Positions 41,134-48,338 of a stretch of 62,905 nucleotides of DNA are shown piece after piece; the stretch's first letter is position 1; each line of letters opens with the position of its first letter. Position numbers and translations under genes: made by a program. This DNA is from a virus, in the IMG/VR virus record IMGVR_UViG_3300044643_000527, positions 1-62,905 of that record. One strand, written 5' to 3'. A model generated the notes under the pieces. That model was not told where the DNA came from and did not search any database. It saw only the letters and a program-made list of their open reading frames with translations.

Positions 41134-41291
41134 TATTTAGTAAATTTCTGTAAATTATCTTTTGGTTGAGGACCTTTTAATTTTGCTTCATAACTGGCTA
41201 TGCAATTAGAACATACTGATTGACCATTAGAAGCTGTTCTTCTTTGACATCCACAGGACAATCTTGTTTTACAATTAGAGCATGCTGACAT
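41133..41291 (-). CDS. Small zinc-ribbon protein, 52 aa
   Basis: A short ORF with ATG at 41289-41291 and TAA overlapping the next ATG (TAATG). It reads MSACSNCKTRLSCGCQRR and then NGQSVCSNCIASYEAK, with six cysteines (C4, C7, C13, C15, C27, C30) in two CxxC pairs and a CGC, the pattern of a small zinc ribbon or knuckle. It fills the 177-base gap between the 189-aa and 622-aa genes, and its stop/start overlap with the latter matches the coupling used elsewhere in this genome. Possibly a virion or assembly factor. No family name is claimed. Confidence 0.7.
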   Translation of the reverse strand: MSACSNCKTRLSCGCQRRTASNGQSVCSNCIASYEAKLKGPQPKDNLQKFTK

Positions 41292-41310
41292 AATTATTGG
41301 TTTTATTAGT

Positions 41311-41880
41311 TTAACAATTTCTACATTCCATTTTATTCAAAAGCTTAACGGCATAGTTGTATAAGCTCATACCTTTCTGTGGCTCAAGACAAAACTCTAC
41401 CTTAGACTTTGCTGCTTGAAGATACATAAAAATTAATCTTAGTTCTTCAAGTCTCTGTTTTACTTTGAATGGAGGATCACATGCTGCAACATCTATATCA
41501 CAAAGAATCTTGTAATATTTATTTAGTGCTGCTGTAACTCTTAAGTGATTATACTCCACATATACTGTCTCATTAGGAGACACGCTGTATTTTATAATAT
41601 ATATACCGTCTGGTAAATTAAAATAAGTTGTTGCGCAGTTTGTAGTTTGCAATTGCAAATCACATGCAGTTAAAGTTATGTGACCTGTATTAACAAAATT
41701 AGTCATTGCAGTTCCTGTTATCTGGTTAGAATAACCAAACCCAGGTACTGTAATATTCAATGTAGGACATACTATTGGAATAGCAGGATCTAATGTCTGA
41801 TATACACTTGTGTCAAGTATTTTAAGAATGCATTCATTCATTACTTGAGGCACCTCTAAACTTAATACATGATTTGCCAT
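41311..41880 (-). CDS. Tail-associated structural protein, 189 aa
   Basis: An N-terminal beta-rich half contains LPDGIYIIKYSVSPNETVYV, a pattern recalled from small structural proteins beside fibre genes in Bacteroidota phages. The C-terminal half is helical (KVKQRLEELRLIFMYLQAAK; LYNYAVKLLNKMECRNC) and ends in a CxxC-type element. Several cysteines fit the Cys-rich neighbourhood. It is the first gene after the strong terminator at 41894-41940. Possibly a baseplate, hub or fibre-attachment protein; specific function unknown. Confidence 0.6.
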   Translation of the reverse strand: MANHVLSLEVPQVMNECILKILDTSVYQTLDPAIPIVCPTLNITVPGFGYSNQITGTAMTNFVNTGHITLTACDLQLQTTNCATTYFNLPDGIYIIKYSVSPNETVYVEYNHLRVTAALNKYYKILCDIDVAACDPPFKVKQRLEELRLIFMYLQAAKSKVEFCLEPQKGMSLYNYAVKLLNKMECRNC

Positions 41881-41893
41881 AACTATGTTTTAA

Positions 41894-41940
41894 AAATAAA
41901 GGGGAAAGGAGCTTAAAAAACTCACTCTCCCCTTTTATTT
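41894..41940 (-). terminator. Strong intrinsic terminator after the 557-aa structural gene
   Basis: Long near-perfect inverted repeat: AAATAAA-GGGGA pairs with TCCCC-(T)TTTATTT with one bulged base. The inner arms are rich in GAG/CTC and the minus-strand read continues into T-rich sequence. The AT flanks on both sides allow termination in either direction. It isolates the 557-aa gene from the tail genes behind it. Confidence 0.85.
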
Positions 41941-41959
41941 ATTTATTAACCTTTAATTC

Positions 41960-43633
41960 TTAGATTCCACACTGAGCTGGAAGCGCAGGGAAAGCAACTG
42001 AAGAACAAGTAGATTTACAGTCATACTCACCAACCTCACAAACTGAACAAGCAGCTTGAGATAACCATGCTTTAACAGCATTCCAGAAAGTAGTTCCTGC
42101 AGTAGCATCTGTAAAGATAACTTCTAACAAGTATTGATCATTATCAAATGTACTAGATGGATTATTAAATCTAGGAACACTGTGTAAGATATGTACTTTG
42201 TAATATAATGCTTGTCTGTCAATAGCATTTACAATTTGGTTACCTTGAGTAATCTCCCGGATTCTGAAATCAGAAGAGAAGAAGTTTTGTCTGTAAGACT
42301 CAGAAAGGATCATCTCTCTAAGTACAGTTTCTCCAAGACCCATTGCTTGAGATCCTAAACACTCATTAACTACACAAAGACCAGTAAATTCACATGGATC
42401 ACCATTATAATCTACTTCACTTACATATAAGTTAACTGGTTGTTTCTCATAGAAGTCAGAAATTTGGAATGTACAATCTCCAAATCTAGTATCTACATAA
42501 GCACCATTAAGGATTAAACCTGCACATTTGTTAGCAACGTGTCCTGTAGATACATATTTATCCCAAGTACTAGCACCTTCAGCAGCTAAGAAAGTAGCAT
42601 TTGTTCCTGGAGCATACCAAATAACGCCATTCTCATCTTGAATAGCAATCTGAATAAATGGAGATACAATTGGTGATCTTAATAAATCATTAGCCCAAAG
42701 GATCATTACTTCAGTAGAATCTACTGGAGTTGGAGCAATAGTTCCTGGAAGACAACATCCTGTATAAGCAGTTGCAGTATAGTATGCATTGTGATTTAAG
42801 AATCTTAATGCTGGAGAACCTTTAACATCTAAACGAAGATTATAAGTCTCACCACATAAGAACTCTTTACAACAATCTGTTCCAGGGATAACTGTAGGTT
42901 TTGCAGGAGTAACACTATTAATAGTATATACGCAAGGTGTTGTTACAGGAAGAGTAGTATCACCATTATTTATATTTACTGTATCACCAACTTTATAACC
43001 TTTACCAAGACTTGCAATACCAACTACAGTTGGTACATTACCAGCACTAATATTAATAAATAAAGTTAAACCAGTACCTGTACCAGTAACTGTAGTTGTT
43101 CCAACTACAATATTAGTTGAAGGAGCTGGATCATAACCAGTACCACCTACAGCAGTACCAGTCAAAACACCACCACCTAAACTTGAATAAGTAGAACCTA
43201 CGTGTACTACATTATTAGATGGTTGACATGGATCAACATCATAAATAGTATTTACATATTTAGGATTAACAATTTTAGATTTGTTAGTCTCTTGGTATCC
43301 ACCTAAGAAAGGACTGATTTTGTCTTTACAATAGATAGTAGAACCTGCAAGGTAAAGTGGGCAACATCCAGTTGAACCACCAACAGCAACTGATAAATTA
43401 TCTTTAGGATCAAACCAACCAACATATCCACCAAAGTATTCACCATTTGCGGTAATACCAGTTGCAGAAAGTTGATTAAGACCATAAGTTGGTACACTAG
43501 GAGTATTTAAATATCCATAACTAGTACTTACACCTGTAATAGTAGAACCATCAGGTTTAGTAATAGTTTGACTACTTAAATTTTTTCCTGTAGCAAGGAA
43601 AGCTTTTTGAAAAGCATGATTAAAATAAGCCAT
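41960..43633 (-). CDS. Putative abundant structural protein, 557 aa, with inserted beta domain
   Basis: Starts MAYFNHAFQKAFLATGKNLS. Residues ~150-245 form an inserted Gly/Thr/Val-rich beta domain (GGTGYDPAPSTNIVVGTTTV; IASLGKGYKVGDTVNINNGD) of a type often found in surface-exposed phage proteins. The C-terminal half contains LREMILSESYRQNFFSSDFR and HSVPRFNNPSSTFDNDQY and ends in a Cys-rich tail (SQAACSVCEVGEYDC). It has its own upstream gap and a strong terminator directly behind it, like the MCP, which suggests high and separate expression. Candidate roles are head fibre/decoration or a major tail component. No exact family was recognised. Confidence 0.65.
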   Translation of the reverse strand: MAYFNHAFQKAFLATGKNLSSQTITKPDGSTITGVSTSYGYLNTPSVPTYGLNQLSATGITANGEYFGGYVGWFDPKDNLSVAVGGSTGCCPLYLAGSTIYCKDKISPFLGGYQETNKSKIVNPKYVNTIYDVDPCQPSNNVVHVGSTYSSLGGGVLTGTAVGGTGYDPAPSTNIVVGTTTVTGTGTGLTLFINISAGNVPTVVGIASLGKGYKVGDTVNINNGDTTLPVTTPCVYTINSVTPAKPTVIPGTDCCKEFLCGETYNLRLDVKGSPALRFLNHNAYYTATAYTGCCLPGTIAPTPVDSTEVMILWANDLLRSPIVSPFIQIAIQDENGVIWYAPGTNATFLAAEGASTWDKYVSTGHVANKCAGLILNGAYVDTRFGDCTFQISDFYEKQPVNLYVSEVDYNGDPCEFTGLCVVNECLGSQAMGLGETVLREMILSESYRQNFFSSDFRIREITQGNQIVNAIDRQALYYKVHILHSVPRFNNPSSTFDNDQYLLEVIFTDATAGTTFWNAVKAWLSQAACSVCEVGEYDCKSTCSSVAFPALPAQCGI

Positions 43634-43695
43634 TTTTTTAAATTTTAGTTAAACATATATATTATAATATAGTAAAAATATTCCTAACTCCAAAA

Positions 43696-44154
43696 TTATT
43701 TTAAGAAAAGTAATTTGTACTTTCCAGAGTTAATAGTATCTTTTACAGTATCTAATGAATTTACAATTTCTGAGTAAGGCATCTTAGCTTGTAATGCATT
43801 TATCATTTGATACATATCTCTTAGATAAGCAATACCTTCTTCAACTGTATTTAAAGTTCTTGGAGCAGCTTCTTTGTAGTCAAGAAGTTTTTCTGCAGCA
43901 CCTTGGTATCCTTCAGCAAGATCATCTGCATGACCAGGTAGTGCATCATATAATTCATTCAATGCTTTGTGTGCAGCATATGATCCTGTTCCTTTTACTT
44001 TTAAGTGAAGTTTGTGAATACTAGTTGCAGCATTCATTAATTCTGACACACAAGCTGCAGTCATTGTATCACAATTAGCTGATCCAGTACTTGGGGCACT
44101 TGTATAAGATGCTGATGTCATTGCATCTCTTTTTAACATTCTAGGTTTTTCCAT
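43696..44154 (-). CDS. DUF5856-like (ferritin/Dps-type helical) virion protein, 152 aa
   Basis: Residues ~45-150 form a four-helix pattern with IHKLHLKVKGTGSYAAHKAL, NELYDALPGHADDLAEGYQG and YLRDMYQMINALQAKMPY. This matches, from memory, the DUF5856 family found in phages and large viruses. The H-x2-H, later H/E/D and D-x2-AE positions (H47, H50, H62, D70, D78, E81) resemble metal-binding helices of Dps/ferritin-like proteins. The N-terminal ~30 residues are Ser/Thr-rich and disordered. It lies between the 557-aa protein and a ring-like protein. Possible roles are internal head protein, DNA protection or structural helper; a metal site is inferred from residue pattern only. Confidence 0.72.
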   Translation of the reverse strand: MEKPRMLKRDAMTSASYTSAPSTGSANCDTMTAACVSELMNAATSIHKLHLKVKGTGSYAAHKALNELYDALPGHADDLAEGYQGAAEKLLDYKEAAPRTLNTVEEGIAYLRDMYQMINALQAKMPYSEIVNSLDTVKDTINSGKYKLLFLK

Positions 44155-44157
44155 TTT

Positions 44158-44859
44158 TTAGTTGTTGCGTTCTGCAGTATCAGTACCTCTAGAGAATTGG
44201 TTTCCAGACTCAATATCTCCAGCAATAATACTTACTGCTTCATCTATTATTAATTCTATTATATCATCTTTAAACTCACATGTAACATTTACAGGAGATT
44301 GTAGAGTAGTGTAAGGGTCTACACAACCTTGGATTTCAATCTTTCTAGGTTGTCTGTAGTAAGTTAAATCAACCTCTGGTACATTAAACTCTCCATTAGT
44401 ATAGATGTTAATTGTATCATCTATAAGAGTAGCAAATGTTTCTGCCCATTCAAAGCTTGGCTTCTTTAACTTGTCTCTAAGTAATATAGATACATTACCT
44501 TCTTCAGCAAGATAGATGACCATTCTTCTTTTATCACAGCAATCTCTTTGAGCATATACATCTACTCTTTTCCACTGTAAATAATTCTGAGGAATATTTA
44601 AAAAAGAATAATCTCCCTTATCAGTTAAATTAGTTATAGTAGTTTTATTAAGAAGAACTTGCATGTCATCCTTTCTTCTGGTTGATCCTTCATCACCCTC
44701 TTTAGTTAGGTTAATACCATGCAACTGTCTTCTAGACCACTCTACTTGGGCTTTATTAAATGCCTCAACTATCTGCCAACATTCTAAGTTGTCATAGTCT
44801 TGGCTATCTAATTTATTTAGCCGTTGTTTAATCTTTACAGTTATAGTACTATTTAACAT
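44158..44859 (-). CDS. Head-tail connector / tail-tubular-like protein, 233 aa
   Basis: The N-terminal helix pair includes the LNKLDSQDYDNLECWQIVEA / FNKAQVEWSRRQL motif, characteristic (from memory) of the P22 gp4-like adaptor/ring proteins of crAss-like phages. A beta-rich segment follows (YSFLNIPQNYLQWKRVDVYA, then RRMVIYLAEEGNVSILLRD), then TYYRQPRKIEIQGCVDPYT. The C-terminal helix (DIIELIIDEAVSIIAGDIES) completes the connector-type architecture. It probably binds beneath the portal as part of the tail barrel. Its location inside the block of basic proteins, rather than beside the muzzle, is normal for this phage group. Confidence 0.72.
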   Translation of the reverse strand: MLNSTITVKIKQRLNKLDSQDYDNLECWQIVEAFNKAQVEWSRRQLHGINLTKEGDEGSTRRKDDMQVLLNKTTITNLTDKGDYSFLNIPQNYLQWKRVDVYAQRDCCDKRRMVIYLAEEGNVSILLRDKLKKPSFEWAETFATLIDDTINIYTNGEFNVPEVDLTYYRQPRKIEIQGCVDPYTTLQSPVNVTCEFKDDIIELIIDEAVSIIAGDIESGNQFSRGTDTAERNN

Positions 44860-44862
44860 TTC

Positions 44863-45396
44863 TTATTTTCTTTTTACAGAGCCACCTTTCTTTTGGTATC
44901 CCATTTTATTTCTAACCGGTGTTGGTAATTTAGAAAGACCTACCTTATCAGAAGGAACTGGTTTAAGTGATCCACCTTTAGACATTTTTTTTACAGATCC
45001 ACCTTTTTTACTCTTGCTCATTTGAAAAGCCTTATATTCATCATATGCTCCTTGTGGGGAAGTTGGTTTTGAAATTTGAACACCAGGTGTTGGGATAGTT
45101 ATATTTTTTAGTCTTTCTACTGCTTGGTTGTTACGTTCTTCCAAATCTGCCTTTTTATAAGCCTCCTCCATCAGTTTACGTGTATTAGCAAGTCCAGTAT
45201 TATATACGTTATTGCTCATATTAATTTTATTAGCACTATCACTAGCAGCAGAAGTAACTTGACTACCTGTTACATCTCCTTGAAATCTTTTTAATGATTT
45301 TTTGTAATTAGCTAATTGCCCATTACCCTTTTTAACAGCCTCAGCTTTAAGATTATTAAAGTGAGTAAGCGGATTTACTTTTTTATTATGTTTCAT
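44863..45396 (-). CDS. Basic GG-tagged protein, 177 aa
   Basis: Very Lys-rich protein without a recognised domain. The first ~110 residues are predicted helical and disordered (LKAEAVKKGNGQLANYKKSL). The C-terminal third carries repeated tags: KSKKGGSVKKMSKGGSLK and the terminal KKGGSVKRK. These tags recur in neighbouring basic genes and in the 224-aa and 1189-aa proteins. It lies four bases upstream of the connector-like gene, within a run of tightly packed basic genes. Suggested role: capsid-internal or DNA-contacting protein carrying a shared address or binding motif (inference). Confidence 0.65.
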   Translation of the reverse strand: MKHNKKVNPLTHFNNLKAEAVKKGNGQLANYKKSLKRFQGDVTGSQVTSAASDSANKINMSNNVYNTGLANTRKLMEEAYKKADLEERNNQAVERLKNITIPTPGVQISKPTSPQGAYDEYKAFQMSKSKKGGSVKKMSKGGSLKPVPSDKVGLSKLPTPVRNKMGYQKKGGSVKRK

Positions 45397-45398
45397 GA

Positions 45399-45764
45399 TT
45401 ATCTATTTTTAGCAATTTTCTTTAATGTAATAGCAAGAGCTTTTCTTTTAGGAGTACAAGTAGGTTTAGTCATTGGAGTACAATATCCTTTGTGTGCAGG
45501 ATTAATTGCCTTTTGAATCCACTTCTTATCAGTTGATCCTCCTTTTTTATATGGGTTTACTTTTGTATCTCTAGATGATCTAGATATTACATCTCCTTTT
45601 TTATTAGTTCTTGTTTTTTCAATGTGCTTTCCACCACCGGGCATTTTAAAAACTTCCTTAGATATTTTACTACCCAGTAAACCAGATCTTGTAATAAGTT
45701 TTCCCTGAACTTCTTTACCATCAAATTCTTTAGATATTGATGATACTTTTCTAAGTTTAGCCAT
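45399..45764 (-). CDS. Basic protein with virus-associated C-terminal module, 121 aa
   Basis: The N-terminal part is Ser/Lys-rich (VSSISKEFDGKEVQGKLITR; FKMPGGGKHIEKTRTNKK). Near residue 75 the GG tag NPYKKGGSTDKKW appears, leading into KWIQKAINPAHKGYCTPMTK and TCTPKRKALAITLKK. I have seen that C-terminal module in environmental phage and virus proteins (recall, not searched). Two cysteines and many Lys/Arg residues make a small metal-binding or nucleic-acid-binding element plausible. It is separated by two bases from the 177-aa gene. Confidence 0.65.
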   Translation of the reverse strand: MAKLRKVSSISKEFDGKEVQGKLITRSGLLGSKISKEVFKMPGGGKHIEKTRTNKKGDVISRSSRDTKVNPYKKGGSTDKKWIQKAINPAHKGYCTPMTKPTCTPKRKALAITLKKIAKNR

Positions 45765-45813
45765 GACCTTACTTTTTTACTTTACCTTTATTTCTACAGC
45801 TACACATGATTAA

Positions 45814-46485
45814 TTATTTTTTAGTAGTTCTTGACTTCATTACTTGACCATGAGTTTTACCCTTGTTAGGCCCCATAGTATATTTCTTAGTCTTTGGATC
45901 AAAACCATACCATTTGCTTGTAGATGATCTTCCTTCAGAGTCTTTCTTATAACCCATCTTATCATAACCAGCTTTACCTTTGTTATATTGTCTTTCTAAA
46001 TTTGCATTATTTACAATTACTTTATCAAAGTTCTTATCATTAATGCTCATATTAGACATTTCTGCAGATTTTTTTCTGTAATAGTTTGCGCTATCTCTTG
46101 CTGCTGTTGAGGTAAAAAGTTTATTGTATGCTGGTGAATTAATTCCAGGTTCTTTATAACCTTTTTCTTTAGTAAATTTATCTCTATTACTTTCTTTAGT
46201 AGGTCTATCCCCACCAGTAGAAATACCTTTCTGAGCTTTAACTAATTTTCTAACAGCACCACCTTTCTTCATGGTATTAATACCTTGAATGTTTGGTCCT
46301 GTAGGTCCTGCATTAGGAACACCATAGATTCCCATTTTAGTATTACCACCACCTTTCATAGGTTTAGTAGGTGCTTTAGGAGCATTTAGTTTATTAGTAG
46401 CTGACCCACCCATGGCCATCTTTTTTACTTTTTTGATTGTGCCTCCAGATTTCATCTTACCACAACCCATTTTACAAGTCTTCAT
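45814..46485 (-). CDS. Basic GG-tagged protein with WYGFDP module, 223 aa
   Basis: The N-terminus is a Cys/Lys/Gly cluster (MKTCKMGCGKMKSGGTIKKV) with the tag GGTIKKVKKMAMGG. A second tag near residue 75 (MKKGGAVRKLVKAQKGISTG) joins the GG element to KAQxG. The C-terminal ~45 residues hold SKWYGFDPKTKKYTMGPNKG, nearly identical to modules in the 1189-aa protein. Everything between is low-complexity and highly basic. This protein carries all three recurring peptide motifs of this genome, so it is a useful reference for them. Function unknown; probably virion-associated. Confidence 0.65.
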   Translation of the reverse strand: MKTCKMGCGKMKSGGTIKKVKKMAMGGSATNKLNAPKAPTKPMKGGGNTKMGIYGVPNAGPTGPNIQGINTMKKGGAVRKLVKAQKGISTGGDRPTKESNRDKFTKEKGYKEPGINSPAYNKLFTSTAARDSANYYRKKSAEMSNMSINDKNFDKVIVNNANLERQYNKGKAGYDKMGYKKDSEGRSSTSKWYGFDPKTKKYTMGPNKGKTHGQVMKSRTTKK

Positions 46486-46501
46486 AATTATATATAATAA
46501 A

Positions 46502-46774
46502 TTAACAATTCCACTTTCTTAAAGAAAGAGCTTTTCTAGTTGGTCTTCCTTTTTCATCTTTCATTGGCCCTGGCATTCCAGACATTCTAGCACAAAAACT
46601 TTTACGTCTTTTAGCATCCTTGCTTCCAGCTTTTAGTTTTGATGGTTTAGTAGTTACAGCTGTCTGAAGTTTACTTCCTGGATTAGCTGCTCTATAACTA
46701 GCCACACCTTTAGCATTAAGACCTCCTGTTGGGTTCTTACCTTCTTTTCTTTGCCATGCTGGTGACTTTGCCAT
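46502..46774 (-). CDS. DUF6321-like basic protein, 90 aa
   Basis: Reads MAKSPAWQRKEGKNPTGGLN, then GVASYRAANPGSKLQTAVTT, RRKSFCARMSGMPGPM and GRPTRKALSLRKWNC. The AWQRKEGKNPxGGLN start and the SFCARMSGM ... ALxLRKWNC end match the DUF6321 family as I remember it, found in phages and large DNA viruses. It is full length for that family. The start codon lies inside the end of the 96-aa gene, with a 38-base out-of-frame overlap, and the conserved first residues support that start. Function unknown; strongly basic. Confidence 0.78.
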   Translation of the reverse strand: MAKSPAWQRKEGKNPTGGLNAKGVASYRAANPGSKLQTAVTTKPSKLKAGSKDAKRRKSFCARMSGMPGPMKDEKGRPTRKALSLRKWNC

Positions 46775-47027
46775 TTCCTTTTCCTTTATATTTATAATCA
46801 GGGTTGTCCTTATGCCATTTCTTTGTAGCAGCTACACCCTGCGCAACTGTCTTGGCTCTACCTTTTGCAGTAAGATCTATTGTATCCCACTGACCTTTAT
46901 CTTTGGTAGGATGGTTAACCATTATATTGCCAACCTTTCCTTCACCTTTTTTTGTAGTCTTTTTATAGACTACATGTTTTTCTCCACCGGCAGTAACTTT
47001 TACTTTCTTTGTTTTTGCCTGTGCCAT
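46737..47027 (-). CDS. Basic virus-associated protein, 96 aa
   Basis: Contains GEKHVVYKKTTKKGEGKVGN and IMVNHPTKDKGQWDTIDLTA / KGRAKTVAQGVAATKKWHKD. This module recurs, from memory, in phages and large viruses next to DUF6321-type proteins. It ends in a short basic tail (SMAKKRR). The final 38 bases overlap the start of the DUF6321-like gene in another frame, so the two are translationally linked. Probably a nucleic-acid-associated or capsid-internal protein; no biochemical function can be given. Confidence 0.68.
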   Translation of the reverse strand: MAQAKTKKVKVTAGGEKHVVYKKTTKKGEGKVGNIMVNHPTKDKGQWDTIDLTAKGRAKTVAQGVAATKKWHKDNPDYKYKGKGNGKVTSMAKKRR

Positions 47028-47029
47028 GA

Positions 47030-47272
47030 TTAAAACTTTTTACCAGCAGCAATGCTGTTAAATTCTTTTGCTTTTTCAGCAGCAAGTCTTTTTACATCAT
47101 TCATGAGTTTAGCATTCTTCTGAATCTCAGCAGCTCTTTGTAATGTAGACATAGCAGATTCAATTTCCCACTTTCTCATGTCTGCTTTGCTACCACCTAA
47201 AATAGAAATACCAACTGAAGAAGATTTCTTAGCTGGTGTTGATTTTCTAGTTGTTGTTTTTCTAATTGCCAT
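47030..47272 (-). CDS. Small helical basic protein, 80 aa
   Basis: The first 30 residues are a Lys/Thr/Ser tail (MAIRKTTTRKSTPAKKSSSV). The rest is one helical domain, DMRKWEIESAMSTLQRAAEI followed by MNDVKRLAAEKAKEFNSIAA. The helix with W, E and regularly spaced Arg/Lys resembles small phage structural proteins with the same WxxExAxxTLxxAxEI pattern (recall). TAATG-coupled to the preceding 180-aa gene. The histone-like layout (basic tail plus helical core) is suggestive only. Confidence 0.62.
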   Translation of the reverse strand: MAIRKTTTRKSTPAKKSSSVGISILGGSKADMRKWEIESAMSTLQRAAEIQKNAKLMNDVKRLAAEKAKEFNSIAAGKKF

Positions 47273-47814
47273 TATTTTCTTTTTTTAGTTTTTACAACTC
47301 CACCTCTTTTTTGTTTACTAAAAATAGGACCTGGTTTAGAATAGTTACTTGTTCCAAAATAAGTACCATCACCTCCTGGTGCAAAACCTTTTTCTCTTTT
47401 AAATCTATTAACTTCTTTATTTTTATCAATTGCCTTACTATAGGTAGCCTCAGCTTTATCATATAAAGCATCGGCTTTTGCTTTATTTGAATTAACAACT
47501 TTTTGGGATCTTTGTAATTGATTAACAGCTTTTCTATTAGTTATATTTCTATCAATTCTTTTTCCAGCTAAAGAAACTTTATCAGAAAAAGATGGTTTAG
47601 TAGAAGATGATGTGCTTGTAGATGGTTTAGAAGTTTTTGGTTGCATTTCTTCATCATACTTATCTTTTAATTTTTTCCATCTATTCAAATTTGTATTAGG
47701 ATTAGCCATTTTTTTTGCAATCCTATCTGCTTTGTTAGATCTAGCTGGTACAGTAATACCACTTTGTGCTTTAACTAATTTTTTAACTGGTTTCTTAGCT
47801 TTCATCTTATACAT
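47272..47814 (-). CDS. Basic GG/KAQxG-tagged protein, 180 aa
   Basis: Starts MYKMKAKKPVKKLVKAQSGI, an N-terminal KAQxG tag nearly identical to that of the 223-aa protein. It ends in KRGGVVKTKKRK. The middle is Ser/Lys/Asn-rich and helical (RNITNRKAVNQLQRSQKVVN; KADALYDKAEATYSKAIDKN), a probable coiled coil. A start at the second Met (47805) would remove the eight-base overlap with the previous gene and leave the KAQ tag intact; either start is plausible. Unrecognised family. Confidence 0.62.
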   Translation of the reverse strand: MYKMKAKKPVKKLVKAQSGITVPARSNKADRIAKKMANPNTNLNRWKKLKDKYDEEMQPKTSKPSTSTSSSTKPSFSDKVSLAGKRIDRNITNRKAVNQLQRSQKVVNSNKAKADALYDKAEATYSKAIDKNKEVNRFKREKGFAPGGDGTYFGTSNYSKPGPIFSKQKRGGVVKTKKRK

Positions 47815-48145
47815 TTTTAATTCTTCTTCCCATTCCTACTCTAGACTTCTCTGCCTTTTTAGCAGCTAGTTTAGAAGGAGTTAGTTCATACTTTGTTTTT
47901 GGTGTATCTTTAGATACTCTTTTTGTAGGCCGGCAGTATTCATTTTTACCACCGGCACCACAAGCTTTTCCTGATTTAGTATCCTGCCACTTTTCTGCTT
48001 GCCATCTTTTTAGCTCTGTACCCTTCTCAGTCTTTCTTACTTGACCTTTACCTTTACGGCATTTGGCAATAGCTTGAGAAGCCCTTGCTGAAGGGAACAC
48101 GGCATACCGTGCTTTTACACTATGATAGCAAGAATCCTTTGGCAT
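47807..48145 (-). CDS. DUF5872-like basic protein, 112 aa
   Basis: Contains DSCYHSVKARYAVFPSARAS, QAIAKCRKGKGQVRK, LKRWQAEKWQDTKSGKACGA and NEYCRPTKRVSKDTPKTKYE. The W-x2-EKW-x-D/T-x-SGK ... Y-x-RP-x-K/R pattern resembles the DUF5872-type domain known from large DNA viruses and phages (memory-based). Four or more Cys residues could form a metal site. It is TAATG-linked to the upstream 57-aa ORF. It is one of a group of small basic proteins here whose closest recalled relatives are viral rather than bacterial. Confidence 0.7.
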   Translation of the reverse strand: MPKDSCYHSVKARYAVFPSARASQAIAKCRKGKGQVRKTEKGTELKRWQAEKWQDTKSGKACGAGGKNEYCRPTKRVSKDTPKTKYELTPSKLAAKKAEKSRVGMGRRIKNV

Positions 48146-48318
48146 TATGGGTTTGCTTTTTTAGGAGCTTTAGATACACCACCTGAACGTCCTTTAGCTA
48201 CTTTAGATGCAGAGACTTTAGAGTTAACTCCAGACTTTGTACCTTTTGTACCAGCAGATTTTAATGCAGAAACTTTATTGTTTAAACCAACATAAGTTCC
48301 AGTTTTTGTCTTTTTCAT
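48145..48318 (-). CDS. Small Lys/Ser/Gly-rich protein, 57 aa
   Basis: Short ORF with ATG at 48316-48318 and TAA overlapping the start of the 112-aa gene (TAATG). It reads MKKTKTGTYVGLNNKVSALK and continues with SAGTKGTKSG, VNSKVSASKVAKG and a basic end (APKKANP). About 20 percent Lys with Ser/Gly/Thr, so it belongs to the same basic family as its neighbours. It fills an otherwise empty 193-base gap. The stop/start coupling and composition support it as a real gene. Confidence 0.68.
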   Translation of the reverse strand: MKKTKTGTYVGLNNKVSALKSAGTKGTKSGVNSKVSASKVAKGRSGGVSKAPKKANP

Positions 48319-48338
48319 TTTATTTAATTTTATATAAA

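Noticed and set aside
41960-43633. Contractile tail sheath or tube protein
   Set aside because: The remaining tail genes fit a short-tailed crAss-like virion (rings and muzzle), and no tape-measure or baseplate set typical of long tails is present.
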